Assembly: GCF_002095465.1 (NCBI RefSeq)
Contig: NZ_MLFP01000018.1
Coordinates: 37,495 to 101,494 of the forward strand
DNA from: Pantoea rodasii
GTDB taxonomy: Bacteria; Pseudomonadota; Gammaproteobacteria; Enterobacterales; Enterobacteriaceae
Direction: 5' to 3'
Length of the DNA stretch: 64,000 bases
The notes beneath the pieces are model-generated. The model saw only the letters and a program-made list of their open reading frames with translations. It had not been told where the DNA came from and did no database searches. The position numbers and the translations under genes were made by a program. Of this stretch, positions 8,827 to 19,403 are shown in pieces. Numbering within the stretch: position 1 is the first letter of the stretch; each line of letters starts with the position of its first letter.

Positions 8827-9864
8827 CTAAGGGGTCGTGCCATTCTCGCCCAGCGCCTGACTGATGGTCGCTTTTCCTTCCTCTGCCCCATTCTGCTGCG
8901 TTTGCAGCACCGCAGGCAGTGTTGTGTCCTGTGACACCGGTTCGCCGCTGCTAACCAGCACTGGCATCCCTGAACGACGCGCGATCGCCTCTTTAATCAA
9001 TGCCGTATCACTTTTCTGACTGTTGGTGAAGGTTTTCATCTTCGCCGTCAGGGTAATCGGCATGGTTTGGGGATCATCTTTATCGTTGCGTGAAAGCGGC
9101 TGATGCACTTCAACGTAGCGTTTACCATCCGGCTCTACAGCATACTTAATCGGCTCGTTGACGATTTGCACCCGCGTCCCCTTTGGTACGCTGTTGAACA
9201 GCGCCTCAATATCATCAGGACGAAGACGGATACAACCCGAGCTGACGCGCATACCAATGCCAAAGTCAGCGTTAGTGCCGTGAATCAGATACTGGCCGGT
9301 GCCACGTGCCAGACGCATAGCGAACAGCCCCATCGGGTTATCCGGGCCAGCAGGCACCACACCAGGCAAAGTAATGCCTTCTTTCGCGTAGCGTTTGCGG
9401 ATATTGACGGTAGGCGTCCAGGTGGGATTAGGAATCTTTTGGCTGATGCTGGTGACCATGCTTGGCGTGGCTGCTCCTAACTGGCCGATACCAATCGGAT
9501 ACACCACCACACGATTCTCTCCTTTCGGATAGTAGTAGAGGCGCAGTTCCGCAAGGTTGATGACGATGCCTTCACGCGGGGCATCGGGTAACAGCATCTG
9601 TAAAGGCACCGTTAACTGCGTACCGGCTTTGGGCAGCCAGGGATCAACGCCGGGATTGGCTTCTAACATGCCGAGCATACCAATCTTGTAGTGCGATGCG
9701 ATGTTCTCTAAGGGCCGTTTGTCATCAGGGACAGTGGTTAGGGTGTTCTCGCCAATTAATCGGCTGTTATCGGCTGGTAGGGGATATTCCGTAGCAAATG
9801 CAGGTGCAGAAAGCCCGAAGCAGGACAACAGCAATGCACCGGCTAAACGTAACGCTGGTTTCAT
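8827..9864 (-). CDS. ldtE: L,D-transpeptidase LdtE (YnhG)
   Basis: Periplasmic enzyme that forms 3–3 (meso-DAP to meso-DAP) cross-links in peptidoglycan. The start at 9864 (MKPALRLAG) gives 345 residues: a signal peptide to about residue 24 (AFA), a LysM-like domain (about 35–85), a YkuD catalytic domain (about 98–235) with H195 in LIHGT and catalytic C211 in SSGCIR, and a longer low-complexity tail than E. coli (334 residues). It is convergent with lpp and downstream of the suf operon, as in E. coli. Confidence 0.94.
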   Translation of the reverse strand: MKPALRLAGALLLSCFGLSAPAFATEYPLPADNSRLIGENTLTTVPDDKRPLENIASHYKIGMLGMLEANPGVDPWLPKAGTQLTVPLQMLLPDAPREGIVINLAELRLYYYPKGENRVVVYPIGIGQLGAATPSMVTSISQKIPNPTWTPTVNIRKRYAKEGITLPGVVPAGPDNPMGLFAMRLARGTGQYLIHGTNADFGIGMRVSSGCIRLRPDDIEALFNSVPKGTRVQIVNEPIKYAVEPDGKRYVEVHQPLSRNDKDDPQTMPITLTAKMKTFTNSQKSDTALIKEAIARRSGMPVLVSSGEPVSQDTTLPAVLQTQQNGAEEGKATISQALGENGTTP

Positions 9865-9889
9865 GCAATTTTCTCTTTGTCGGATGGAA

Positions 9890-9914
9890 CAGACCCCGGT
9901 CATGCCGGGGTCTG
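9890..9914 (-). terminator. Perfect 10-bp hairpin at the end of the suf operon
   Basis: CAGACCCCGG, loop TCATG, CCGGGGTCTG, between sufE and ldtE. A T tract is lacking, so this may stabilise the transcript end rather than terminate alone. Confidence 0.5.
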
Positions 9915-9925
9915 AAGAGTGTAAC

Positions 9926-10342
9926 TTAGCTGAGGCTTTGAGCGTTATGACGAATGGCGCGAATCATCGCTTCCAACCCCTGCGAACGCGTCGGGGTGAG
10001 ATGTTGGGTCAGCGCTAATTCGCCGAACCAATGACGGACATCAAGTGCAAGAATATCTGGTGCTTTCAGTCCCTGATAGAGGCTAAACACCACCGCAATC
10101 AAGCCCTTAACGATGGCTGCGTCACTGTCACCTTCAAAGGCGATGGTACCATCTGTTTGCGGGGTCATGCGGATCCACACCTGGCTCTGACAGCCTGAAA
10201 TCACATGCTCTGGCTGCTGCAAGCTTTCAGAGGATTCTGGTAATTTCGCACCAAGCTCAATGATGTAAAGATACTTCTCTTCCCAGTTCGCGCAACGGTT
10301 AAAGTTGCGCACCAGTCTCTCTTTATCTGGCAAATTCGCCAT
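9926..10342 (-). CDS. sufE: Cysteine desulfurase sulfur acceptor SufE
   Basis: Accepts persulfide sulfur from SufS and passes it to the SufBCD scaffold. The start at 10342 ([10 protein letters not shown]) follows AGGAG and gives 138 residues, the E. coli length. The acceptor Cys51 lies in ISGCQSQVW, and the SufE-family blocks [27 protein letters not shown] and [15 protein letters not shown] are intact. It is the last gene of sufABCDSE, 20 bases after sufS. Confidence 0.96.
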   Translation of the reverse strand: MANLPDKERLVRNFNRCANWEEKYLYIIELGAKLPESSESLQQPEHVISGCQSQVWIRMTPQTDGTIAFEGDSDAAIVKGLIAVVFSLYQGLKAPDILALDVRHWFGELALTQHLTPTRSQGLEAMIRAIRHNAQSLS

Positions 10343-10362
10343 GGATAACTCCTGAAATCTGC

Positions 10363-11586
10363 TCAACCGCCCAGCAGACGATGAATACGTGTCAAACCTG
10401 CTGCCAGGCGATCGGCTTCTTCTTCACTGTTGTACAGTGCAAATGAGGCACGACACATCGCGGGCACCGCATAGTGGCGCATCAGTGGCATAGCGCAATG
10501 ATGTCCGGTGCGGATCGCAATGCCGTATTGATCGAGGAAACTCCCGACGTCAAATGCGTGATGCTTACCGAGGTTAAACGCCACCACGCCACTGCGTTGC
10601 GCTGGACCGTAAATCACCAGATCCGGCACCGAAGCAAGCTTGTCTAATGCATAACGCATCAGCGACGTCTCACGCTCGTTAATCACATCTAATCCCAGTT
10701 CGTTGATCCAGGTCAGTGCAGCGCCTAAGCCGATAATACCACCGGTATTCGGTGTACCCGCTTCAAAACGCCATGGGGCACTGTTCCAGGTCGTGCCGGT
10801 TGGCAACATCACCTGATCGATCATCGAACCGCCGCCTTCCCACGGTGGCATGATGTCCTGCAGGGCTTTACGCGCGTACAGTATGCCAATGCCGGTCGGA
10901 CCATAGATCTTATGACCGGAGAAAACATAGAAATCGCAGTCGATATCATGCACATCCACCGTGTGATGCATTACCGCCTGAGCACCGTCCACCAGCGTGA
11001 TAACGCCAGCGGCTTTCGCCTGCGCCACGATTTCTTTAACCGGGTTCACCGTACCGAGCACGTTAGAGACGTGCGTCACCGCCAGCAGGCGCGTGCGGCT
11101 GTCAATCAGCCCACTCAGCTGCTCTAACGCTAATTCGCCCTGATCGTTGAGAGGCAGAACACGAATTTCAGCGCCGGTGCGTTGCGCCACCATCTGCCAC
11201 GGCACGATGTTAGCGTGATGCTCCATCTCCGTGATGATGATGTTATCGCCCGATTGCAGCTGACTGCCGCCCCAGCTGTTGGCCACCAGGTTGATGCCTT
11301 CAGTGGTGCCTTTAACGAAGATAATCTCTTCTGGCGACGCCGCATTGAGAAAACGCGACGCTTGCGTGCGCACGTTTTCCATGTCGGTAGTGGCTTGCGC
11401 ACTCAGCGAGTGAATACCACGGTGCACGGCCGCATAGCCGTGCTGGTAAAAAAAACTTTCCGCATTGATGACCGCGAGCGGGCGCTGAGCGCTGGCCGCG
11501 CTATCAAGGTAGGCCAGCGGATGTCCGTTGACCTCACGTTTCAGAATCGGAAATTCCGCTCTGATTCGTTCGAGATCGAAAGTCAT
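10363..11586 (-). CDS. sufS: Cysteine desulfurase SufS
   Basis: PLP enzyme that removes sulfur from cysteine, leaving alanine and an enzyme persulfide for SufE (type II desulfurase). It has 407 residues. The PLP lysine is in [12 protein letters not shown], and the active-site Cys364 is in [11 protein letters not shown]. Other conserved blocks are [17 protein letters not shown] and [15 protein letters not shown]. The ATG overlaps the sufD stop by four bases (ATGA), indicating translational coupling. Confidence 0.97.
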   Translation of the reverse strand: MTFDLERIRAEFPILKREVNGHPLAYLDSAASAQRPLAVINAESFFYQHGYAAVHRGIHSLSAQATTDMENVRTQASRFLNAASPEEIIFVKGTTEGINLVANSWGGSQLQSGDNIIITEMEHHANIVPWQMVAQRTGAEIRVLPLNDQGELALEQLSGLIDSRTRLLAVTHVSNVLGTVNPVKEIVAQAKAAGVITLVDGAQAVMHHTVDVHDIDCDFYVFSGHKIYGPTGIGILYARKALQDIMPPWEGGGSMIDQVMLPTGTTWNSAPWRFEAGTPNTGGIIGLGAALTWINELGLDVINERETSLMRYALDKLASVPDLVIYGPAQRSGVVAFNLGKHHAFDVGSFLDQYGIAIRTGHHCAMPLMRHYAVPAMCRASFALYNSEEEADRLAAGLTRIHRLLGG

Positions 11587-12860
11587 AACTCAACTCCAGG
11601 GAAACGCGCACTAATGCGTTCCAGCACCAGTTGGCGCAGCGGTTCTTCTTCCAGCATCTCGGTCAATTCAGCCGCGAACGCATGGATAATCATCTGCTGT
11701 GCGGCATCTTCCGCGATACCACGCGAGCGCAGATAGAACATCTGCTCATCGTCGATACGGCCAATGGTCGCGCCATGGCTACACTTCACGTCATCCGCAT
11801 AGATTTCCAGCTGCGGTTTGGTGTCCACTTCCGCCAGACGACCGAGCAACAGGTTGTTGTTGGTCATCTGTCCGTCAGTTTTCAGCGCATGCTTCGCCAC
11901 TTTAATGTGACCGTTGAAAATCGAACGGCCTTTGTCGCGCGAGATGGTTTTGTGCAGCTGACGACTCAGGCAGTAGCCTTTGTTGTGCTCAAGATAGCTG
12001 CGGGTATCGGCCACTTCTGCGTTGATCGGCAGCACCAGGCTGTTCAGTGACAGCTGGGTGTTTTCACCGTTGAGCTGCACGCTGGTGTTGTGTCGAGACA
12101 AGCCGGCACCGAGCAGGAAGCTGGTGCTGGTAACCTGCGCATCACGGCCGATCACGATGTCATTGTGCGCAAAGTGGTAGCTGCTGCTCTCTTCAAACGC
12201 CAGCTTGATGTGTTTCAGCTGGGCATTATCGGCCACCGCAAAGGTAAAGCGTGCACCGGTGAAGTGGGCAGCACCGTTCAGCGTCACATAATGCTCAATC
12301 ACTTCCGCTTCAGCGCTCTGCTCAAGCTCAAGGTGATGGCGATGATGAACGGTATTCAGCGCATCAGCCTTGCCGCTGGTGATGTGCAGTAAATACAGCG
12401 GACGTGCCGCAGACTTACCGCGCGCCAGGCGAATAGAGGTCACCTCTTCCGCCAGGCTTTCGGTCAGATGCAGGAACACTTCTGGCTGCACTGCAGCCGG
12501 CAACGGACGACGTTCAGCCGCACGGCTGTGTTGCACGTCGAACAGTTCGGTGTCGCGCGCGCTCAGCTCTGGCTGGAAGCGGCCATCAACAAACACCAAA
12601 CGAATCGCATCCACCGGTAGCGCCAGCTCAGCAACCTGCTCCGCCGTCACGGTTTGCGCTTCTGGCAGCACAAACTGATTGGCAAACAGGCCATCCAGCG
12701 CAGTGTACTTCCAGTTCTCATGCTTACGGGTCGGCAAGCCGACACGCATCAGTTGCTGCCAGTGCTGCTGCGCCTGCAGAGAACGCACGTCACCACGTGA
12801 TTCAAACAGGTGATGCCACTGTTGCAGGGCGTTATCACTCTTCGTCGGTAAGCCAGCCAT
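11583..12860 (-). CDS. sufD: Fe–S cluster assembly protein SufD
   Basis: Partner of SufB and SufC in the SufBC2D scaffold that assembles Fe–S clusters under oxidative stress or iron starvation. It has 425 residues (423 in E. coli). The N-terminal helical domain [19 protein letters not shown] and [12 protein letters not shown] are followed by the beta-helix core with [24 protein letters not shown] and the C-terminal [12 protein letters not shown]. It overlaps sufC by 26 bases and sufS by 4. Confidence 0.97.
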   Translation of the reverse strand: MAGLPTKSDNALQQWHHLFESRGDVRSLQAQQHWQQLMRVGLPTRKHENWKYTALDGLFANQFVLPEAQTVTAEQVAELALPVDAIRLVFVDGRFQPELSARDTELFDVQHSRAAERRPLPAAVQPEVFLHLTESLAEEVTSIRLARGKSAARPLYLLHITSGKADALNTVHHRHHLELEQSAEAEVIEHYVTLNGAAHFTGARFTFAVADNAQLKHIKLAFEESSSYHFAHNDIVIGRDAQVTSTSFLLGAGLSRHNTSVQLNGENTQLSLNSLVLPINAEVADTRSYLEHNKGYCLSRQLHKTISRDKGRSIFNGHIKVAKHALKTDGQMTNNNLLLGRLAEVDTKPQLEIYADDVKCSHGATIGRIDDEQMFYLRSRGIAEDAAQQMIIHAFAAELTEMLEEEPLRQLVLERISARFPGVEL

Positions 12861-13581
12861 AGCCTTGCTCCTCCAGCTGTTTAACCAGCGAGAAATCGCC
12901 AGACTTAACGATTTTGCCCTGATACAGCACGTGCACGTGATCTGGCTTGATGTAATCCAGGATACGCTGATAGTGGGTCACGATAATGAATGAACGCTTA
13001 CCGTCGCGCAGGCTGTTAACGCCCTCTGCTACGATTTTTAACGCATCGATATCCAAACCGGAATCGGTTTCATCCAGGATACACAGTTCTGGCTCAAGAG
13101 CTGCCATCTGCAGAATGTCGTTACGCTTCTTCTCACCACCGGAGAAGCCGACGTTCACTGAGCGGGTCAGCAAATCTTCAGGCATTTTCAGCAGTTTAAT
13201 TTTGTCTTCGATGAAGTCCTGGAAGTCAAAACGGTCCAGCTCGTCCTGCTCACGGTATTTGCGCACCGCATTCACCGAGGTCTGCAGGAAGAATTGGTTA
13301 CTCACGCCAGGAATTTCAACCGGGTACTGGAATGCCATGAAGATGCCTTCACCTGCACGTTCTTCCGGCTCAAGCTCCAGCAAATCCTTGCCTTTAAATT
13401 CAACCGTGCCGCCGGTGACTTCGTAATCTTCACGACCCGCCAACGTTGCAGACAGGGTACTTTTACCCGAACCGTTCGGTCCCATAATGGCGTGGACTTC
13501 GCCCGGCTTCACTTCAAGGTTCAGACCGCGCAAAATCTCTTTGTCTTCAACGCTAACCTTTAAATCTTTAATGCTTAACAT
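12835..13581 (-). CDS. sufC: Fe–S assembly ATPase SufC
   Basis: ABC-type ATPase that drives conformational change of the SufBCD complex; cytosolic despite its ABC fold. It has 248 residues. Walker A GPNGSGKS is at 34–41, the ABC signature NVGFSGGEKKRND near 150, Walker B CILDETDSGLD (E. coli has ESDSGLD), and the switch histidine is in IIVTHYQRIL. A 39-base gap separates it from sufB, and its 3' end overlaps sufD. Confidence 0.97.
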   Translation of the reverse strand: MLSIKDLKVSVEDKEILRGLNLEVKPGEVHAIMGPNGSGKSTLSATLAGREDYEVTGGTVEFKGKDLLELEPEERAGEGIFMAFQYPVEIPGVSNQFFLQTSVNAVRKYREQDELDRFDFQDFIEDKIKLLKMPEDLLTRSVNVGFSGGEKKRNDILQMAALEPELCILDETDSGLDIDALKIVAEGVNSLRDGKRSFIIVTHYQRILDYIKPDHVHVLYQGKIVKSGDFSLVKQLEEQGYGWLTDEE

Positions 13582-13620
13582 ACTCTTTCCTTCACATTGC
13601 TTCCGGCAACGCGTGTGGCA

Positions 13621-15113
13621 TCAGCCCACACTGTGCTCAAGGCTGATAGCCAACAGTTTTTGCGCTTCCACGGCGAATTCCAGTGGCAGCTCGGAGAAAA
13701 CGTCTTTGCAGAAGCCGTTGACGATCATTGAGATCGCATCTTCTTCGCTAATGCCGCGCTGCAGGCAATAGAACATCTGATCTTCACCAATCCTTGAGGT
13801 GGTGGCTTCATGTTCCAGTTGCGCGGTATTGTTGCGCGTTTCCACATACGGGAACGTATGCGCACCGCACTCTGCACCAATCAGCATTGAGTCACACTGG
13901 GTGAAGTTACGTGCGTTGGTCGCGGTTGGCATGATTTTCACCAAACCACGATAGGTGTTCTCGCTCTTACCGGCTGAGATGCCTTTTGAGATGATGGTCG
14001 ACTTGGTGTTCTTACCAATGTGGATCATCTTGGTGCCGGTGTCCGCTTGTTGACGACCGCTGGTCAAAGCCACTGAGTAAAACTCACCGACGGAGTAATC
14101 ACCGCGCAGAATGCAGCTTGGGTATTTCCAGGTGATAGCAGAGCCGGTCTCAGACTGGGTCCAGGACATTTTGCTGTGGTCGCCTTCACACAGGGCACGC
14201 TTGGTCACGAAGTTGAGGATACCGCCCTCGCCTTCACCGCCTGGGAACCAGTTCTGTACGGTAGAGTATTTGACTTCGGCATTTTTGTGGATGATGACTT
14301 CAACCACCGCGGCGTGCAGCTGGTAGGTATCACGCACTGGCGCAGAACAACCTTCGATGTAGCTGACGTAACTGTCTTCATCAGCGATCAGGATGGTGCG
14401 CTCGAACTGGCCGGTTTTGCCGCATTAATGCGGAAATAGGTCGACAGCTCCATTGGGCAACGCACCCCTTTCGGGATGTAAACGAACGTACCGTCTGACG
14501 CCACCGCTGAGTTCAGCGCGGCGAAGAAGTTGTCGTTATGCGGTACCACGGTGCCGAGGTATTTCTGCACCAGCTCAGGGTGATCGTGAATCGCCTCACC
14601 AAACGAGCAGAAAATAATTCCCTGCTTAGCCAGTTTGTCACGATAAGTGGTGGAGACAGAGACGGAGTCGAAAATCGCATCAACCGCGACTTCCCGGCCT
14701 TCACGTACCGGAACACCCAGCTGATTAAACGCGTCTTCCACTTCTTTGGTCAGGTAATCGCTTGACGCGACGCTGCCAGAAGCCTGGGTCGCACCCGGCT
14801 CAGACGCGCAGCTATCGTCGCAATTGCCGCAGGATGGCGCAGAATAGTAGCTGTAATCCTGATAATCGAGCGAGGTGTAATTCGCTTTCAGCCAATGTGG
14901 CTCTTCCATCTCTAACCAAGCGCGGAAGGCCTTGAGGCGGAATTCCAGCATCCACTCAGGTTCGTTACGTTTGGCCGAAATCGCGCGCACCACATCTTCA
15001 TTGATGCCGTGAGCTAATTCGTCGGTTTGCAACTGGGTAAAGAAGCCTTCTTTGTAATTCAGGCTACCTTCCCACGTTTGTACATCGTCAGATGCTTCGC
15101 TGTGTCGTGACAT
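13621..15113 (-). CDS. sufB: Fe–S scaffold SufB (one frameshift in this sequence)
   Basis: Core scaffold of the SufBC2D complex that receives persulfide sulfur and builds the cluster. Conserved blocks include [47 protein letters not shown] and, in the second half, [30 protein letters not shown] and [14 protein letters not shown]. The frame breaks at a four-T run on the plus strand (14415–14418): an extra base restores [11 protein letters not shown] and joins both parts into about 497 residues (E. coli 495). sufB starts 5 bases after the sufA stop. Confidence 0.94.
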
Positions 15114-15118
15114 TTTAC

Positions 15119-15493
15119 TTACTCGACGCCAAAGCTTTCACCGCACCCGCAGGCGTGCTGAGCTTTAGGGTTGTTGAATTTAAAAATCTGGTTCAGGCCT
15201 TCACGGACATAATCCAGCTCGGTACCGTCAACAAACGGCATTGCCTGAAGTGGCACAAACAGTTTTGCGCCGAATTGCTCAAAGATCAGGTCGTCATCGG
15301 CTGGCGCTTTGACCAGATCCATAACGTAGCCAAAACCGGCACAGCCGGACTGTTTCACACCCAGTTTCAGACCTTTAACTTCAGGATCAGCCTCAACCAG
15401 GTTAAGAATTTGTTTCGCTGCCGTTTCGGTCAGCGTGAGCCCTTTCCAGACGAAATCTTCGGGTGAAAAAGAAGCTGCATTTACTGATGACAT
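15119..15493 (-). CDS. sufA: A-type Fe–S carrier SufA
   Basis: First gene of the suf operon. It carries Fe–S clusters from the SufBC2D scaffold to apo-proteins. 124 residues. The three ligand cysteines of the HesB/IscA family are present: C51 in KQSGCAGFGY, and C115 and C117 in HACGCGESF. The start follows GAGGTAGCACT. The promoter region immediately upstream carries an IscR-type site and a perfect palindrome. Confidence 0.96.
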   Translation of the reverse strand: MSSVNAASFSPEDFVWKGLTLTETAAKQILNLVEADPEVKGLKLGVKQSGCAGFGYVMDLVKAPADDDLIFEQFGAKLFVPLQAMPFVDGTELDYVREGLNQIFKFNNPKAQHACGCGESFGVE

Positions 15494-15535
15494 AGTGCTA
15501 CCTCGTAAGTCTGGGCCTTTTCAGGCTATCCCCCT

Positions 15536-15563
15536 ATGGTAGTGATATCAGATATCACTTCAA
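15536..15563 (-). promoter_or_regulatory. Candidate suf promoter
   Basis: On the minus strand TTGAAG (15563–15558), a 16-base spacer, then TACCAT (15541–15536). The predicted start is about 36 bases before the sufA ATG. The −35 directly follows the IscR-like site, which suits activation by apo-IscR. Confidence 0.5.
15541..15559. repeat. Perfect 19-bp palindrome inside the suf promoter
   Basis: AGTGATATC-A-GATATCACT fills the spacer between the proposed −35 and −10 of suf. Such placement suits a repressor operator. I do not recognise it as an OxyR, IscR or Fur site. Confidence 0.65.
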
Positions 15564-15585
15564 CCGCTTGTTTTGCAGGGATAAT
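15561..15585 (-). promoter_or_regulatory. IscR type-2-like site
   Basis: CAACCGCTTGTTTTGCAGGG plus ATAAT resembles the type-2 IscR consensus (AWARCCCYTSNGTTTG…), with about four mismatches in the core. In E. coli apo-IscR activates suf from the equivalent position, just upstream of −35. Confidence 0.55.
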
Positions 15586-15822
15586 CATCTCGTGCTGTTT
15601 TTTACTGCTGCTTTATTAAGCATAGTCTCTTCACACCGGCTTGTGAGCGGCAATCCCGTGCGCGCCTTGCCCGCGTAACCCATTAAAATGCCGTAAAATT
15701 TGCAAATCCAACTTTACGATATCGTTCTGATTGATAGGTTACGCCTTTCTACGATGTAAAGAGATTGTTATTGCCGATTTTTGTAACAGGCAAAGGAAAT
15801 CAATAAAATTTCACTGCGGGAA

Positions 15823-15862
15823 TTGCATTCCTGACGCGGTTGAATATGATAATGATTATCAT
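15823..15862 (+). promoter_or_regulatory. Promoter with overlapping Fur box
   Basis: TTGCAT, a 16-base spacer, then TATGAT (15845–15850). The −10 lies inside ATGATAATGATTATCAT (15846–15862), which contains an exact 7-1-7 Fur core, TGATAAT-G-ATTATCA. This geometry predicts strong Fe-Fur repression. Confidence 0.85.
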
Positions 15863-15883
15863 TAACCCATTTAAGGTAGCGAT

Positions 15884-16288
15884 ATGACGCTTACCGTCTC
15901 AGCCTGGTTACAACACAAAATCGATGAATATAAGTTTTCGGTGCGTGATATCACCGTCGACTTCTATATGGCTCAGGCAAAGCTCAACCGCACCGATTGC
16001 ACCATCGACCAACTGCGTCGCTTCAACGACACCTGTCTCGACATGGCAGAAATCTGCGAGCTGAACGGCGACGACCAAAGCTATCTGCATGCCATGGGCA
16101 AGCTCCATCACCGCTTAGTGCAGGAGATGGGTAATGCCGATCGCGACCGTCTATTCCGTATTCAGGCCTATCAACTGGCGCGCCTGTCGTTGACGCGTTT
16201 GTGCCATCAACTGGCGCTCAGCGGCGAGTGGGACCAGGCCACCAGCCTGCAGAGTGATTTCGTCCGCCACGCAGGCTGGATATTCTAA
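15884..16288 (+). CDS. Unrecognised small protein under a Fur box
   Basis: 134 residues; I do not recognise the family. The start at 15884 follows AAGGTAG. The protein looks soluble and mostly helical, with no signal peptide or membrane segment, and is rich in charged residues and Leu. The N-terminal part (MTLTVSAWLQHKIDEYKFSV) is followed by amphipathic helices such as RRFNDTCLDMAEICELN. Three cysteines (in DCTID, DTCLD, EICEL) are grouped in the first half and a fourth (LCHQ) lies near the end. It replaces E. coli menI/ydiH between suf and ydiJ. Its codon use resembles its neighbours. The Fur box implies expression under iron starvation, so a role in iron or Fe–S physiology is inferred from context only. 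Confidence 0.8.
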   Translation: MTLTVSAWLQHKIDEYKFSVRDITVDFYMAQAKLNRTDCTIDQLRRFNDTCLDMAEICELNGDDQSYLHAMGKLHHRLVQEMGNADRDRLFRIQAYQLARLSLTRLCHQLALSGEWDQATSLQSDFVRHAGWIF

Positions 16289-16318
16289 TCCAGCTTTGTG
16301 ACGACTCCTACAATTTGT

Positions 16319-19300
16319 TTACATCATTTCCAGCAGCGCTTGCAATGGATGGCGCATGCCGTTGCCTTCAGCACGTTTAACCTGGCTGCGACACGAGAAG
16401 CCGGTTGCGAGGCAGCGTTGACGCGGCAGCTTCTGCAGTTGCGGATGCCATGAAAGCTCGTAGATGCCCAATGAGTTTTCGAGGTTTTGCTCTCATGCCC
16501 ATAGGTGCCCGCCATGCCGCAGCAGCCGACGTTCACGTTCTCCAGCCTGGCACCGAACCGCGCAAAGATGTCCTGCCACTGATTCGGCGTAGAGGGCAGC
16601 GCAGTGACTTCGGTACAGTGCGCAAACAGATACCAGGCTTCGCCGCTTGCCGTTTGAACGGCGCGCGCATCCAGAGCCTGCTGTAACCATTCATGCACCA
16701 GTTGCACCTGGAACTCACCACGTTGCTCACCCAGCACTTCCCGATACTCGTCGCGATAACAGAGCACCGTGGCCGGATCGACCCCGACCATTGGCATTCC
16801 CAGTCTGGCAACACGATTAAGAAACTCGGCGGTTTTACCGGCGGTACGCGCAAAGCGCTGCAGGAAACCTTTAACGTGCTGTGCCTTACCGTTCGGTGAG
16901 AAGGGTAAAAGCACCGGACGATAACCGAGCTTTTCAATCAATTTAACGAAGTCGGTCACCAGCTGTGCTTCGTAATAGCTGGTAAACGGATCCTGTACCA
17001 CCAGCACGCAATTTTCACGCTGTGCCGCGTCCATGGCTTCAAGCTGTTCCAGCGTCAGATTCATGGCCGGATGACCACCCAACTGCTGCTTTAAGCTCGG
17101 AGAAGACAGCAGCGGCAAATCAACCATGCCAATGTGCGTTTTGCTGAGGTCGCGCACCCAAGGCTGTTTAAGGAAGAAGTTGAACACCTTTGGCGCTTTC
17201 GCCATCAACGGCGCATAACTCTCTACCGTGGCCACCAGATGGTCGCTCATTGGGCGCAGGTAACGCGTGTGATAAAGCTGTAAGAAGCGCGAGCGGAAGC
17301 CGGGCACATCGATCTTAATTGGGCATTGCGTGGAACACGCTTTACACGCGAGGCAGCCAGACATCGCCTCTTTGACTTCATGTGAAAAGTCATACTCACC
17401 CTGTTTCGCATGCCAGGAGTTACGCGTGCGCTGGATCAGGGTGCGCAGGCTGGCGCCCTGTTGCGGCAACGCCTGCTCCAGCTGCAAAGGATCAACCCCC
17501 TGCTCTGACAGCAAACGTAACCATTCACGCGTCAGCGTCGCGCGGCCTTTCGGCGAATGAATACGGTTGCGGGTGATTTTCATCGACGGGCACATCGGGC
17601 TACGCGCATCAAAGTTGAAGCACAAACCGTTGCCGTTGCACTCCATGGCACCGCGCCACTCATTGCGCACCGTGACCGGAATCTGGCGATCGTAACTGCC
17701 GCGCTTCACCGCATCCACCTGCATCATCGGCTCGTGGCTGCCAAGCGGGGTACAAATCTTGCCGGGGTTCAGCCGATTATCGGGATCGAAGGCGGCTTTA
17801 ATGGCGCGCAGTTCGTTAAACAGCGTCTCGCCAAAAATTCCGGGCTGTACTGGGCTCGGAAACCTTTACCGTGTTCGCCCCACAGCAATCCGCCGTAGCG
17901 AGCAGTCAGCGCCACCACTTCGTCGGAGATTTGCTTCATCAGCATCTCTTGCTGCGGATCGCACATATCCAGCGCCGGACGCACGTGCAACACACCGGCG
18001 TCGACGTGGCCAAACATGCCATAACTCAGGCCATGGCTGTCGAGCAAGGCACGAAAATCGACGATGTAATCTGCCAGCTGTTCCGGCGGTACGGCCGTAT
18101 CTTCCACAAACGGGATCGGCTTGGCGCGCCCTTTCGCGTTCCCCAGCAGGCCCACCGCTTTTTACGCATATTATAGATGCGTTCGATACCGCCTAAATCG
18201 TTACACAGTTGATAGCCAATCACGCCACCCTGCTGCGACATCATCAGTTCATCAAGACGCGCACAAAGGTTGCTGACCTGTTTTTCAATTAACTCACCGT
18301 CATCGCCGGCGAATTCGACAATATTCAGGCCCAGCATCTCTTTGTCTGGCACATCGGTAATCAATTCATGCACTGAGTGCCAGACAATATCTTCGCGCGC
18401 CAGATTCAGAACCTTGGAGTCGACGGTTTCCACCGACAGCGCTTTGGCCTCCACCATAAAAGGCGCATTACGCAATGCTGAGTCAAACGAGTCGTATTTG
18501 ATGTTAACCAAACGGCGCACTTTGGGAATCGGCGTGATATCGAGGCGAGCTTCGGTGATAAAGGCCAGCGTCCCTTCGGCTCCACACAGCAATCGTGTCA
18601 GATTGAAGGTTTGCAGGTCATCGCTGAACACGTGACGCAAGTCGTAGCCGGTGAGGAAGCGGTTCAGTTTCGGGAATTTTTCCAGAATCAGATCGCGTTG
18701 GTTACGGCAGCGATTGAGCACCACATTATAGATTCGTCCTTCCGCCGTTGGCGTCGCCGCCAGCTGCTCTGCCAGTTCCGTCGGCATCGCTCGGGTATCA
18801 AGAATGTCACCGCCAAGTAATACCGCGCGCAGCCCCTCAACGTGATCCGAGGTTTTGCCGTACACCAGAGAACCCTGTCCGGACGCATCCGTGTTGATCA
18901 TGCCACCTAGCGTGGCGCGGTTACTGGTTGAGAGTTCAGGTGAGAAGAAGAAGCCATAAGGTTTAAGCCAGGCATTCAGCTGATCTTTGATCACGCCCGC
19001 CTCTACTCGTACCCAACCCTGCTCAGTGTTGATCTCAAGGATGCGATTCATGTAGCGCGACATATCAACCACGATGCCCTGGTTCAGCGACTGGCCGTTA
19101 GTGCCGGTGCCGCCGCCGCGTGGGGTAAACACCAGGCTGTTGAAACGCGACTCTCCCGCCATACGCGCAATCAGCGCAACGTCAGCGGTTGAACGCGGAA
19201 ACAGCGCCGCATCGGGCAACAGCTGATAAATGCTGTTATCGGTTGAAAGCGAGAGACGATCGGCATAACTGGTGGCGGTATCGCCGGTAAAGCCTTGCTC

Positions 19301-19369
19301 TTGTAATGACTGCAGGAATGTCAGCACCAGTTGAACGAGGCCTGGTGCCTGGGAAATCTGTGGGATCAT
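16319..19369 (-). CDS. ydiJ: FAD/Fe–S oxidase YdiJ, probable D-2-hydroxyglutarate dehydrogenase (three frameshifts here)
   Basis: Large fused enzyme: an N-terminal FAD-binding PCMH domain (FTPRGGGTGTNGQ), an FAD-oxidase C domain (GHVDAGVLHVRPALDM), then a 4Fe–4S region (SGCLACKACSTQCPIK) and CCG-type cysteine motifs (GCCGMAGTYGHE). The E. coli protein is reported to oxidise D-2-hydroxyglutarate. Three one-base losses break the frame: five T at 18159–18163 (should give KKAVGLLG), five A at 17833–17837 (EFFGETLF) and four T at 16485–16488 (ESKNLENS). Restoring them gives about 1017 residues against 1018 in E. coli. The corrected frame ends in ALLEMM and a stop at 16319. Confidence 0.92.
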
Positions 19370-19387
19370 TATTGCGTGACCGAGATG

Positions 19388-19403
19388 TTGTAAACGTTTG
19401 CGT
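19388..19403 (+). promoter_or_regulatory. PurR-like operator between ydiJ and ydiK
   Basis: TTGTAAACGTTTGCGT matches 13 of 16 positions of the PurR consensus ACGCAAACGTTTGCGT, with a perfect right half. It lies 19 bases upstream of the ydiJ start and could serve both divergent genes. Confidence 0.6.

Larger units (their letters stand above)
15494..15883. other. Divergent control region, sufA and the Fur-box gene
   Basis: 390 bases without a gene. The left 100 bases hold the suf promoter elements, and the right 60 hold a promoter with a Fur box, each listed separately. Between them lie an AT-rich stretch with the palindrome ACGATATCGT and GGAAT/ATTCC arms that overlap the rightward −35. Confidence 0.6.
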
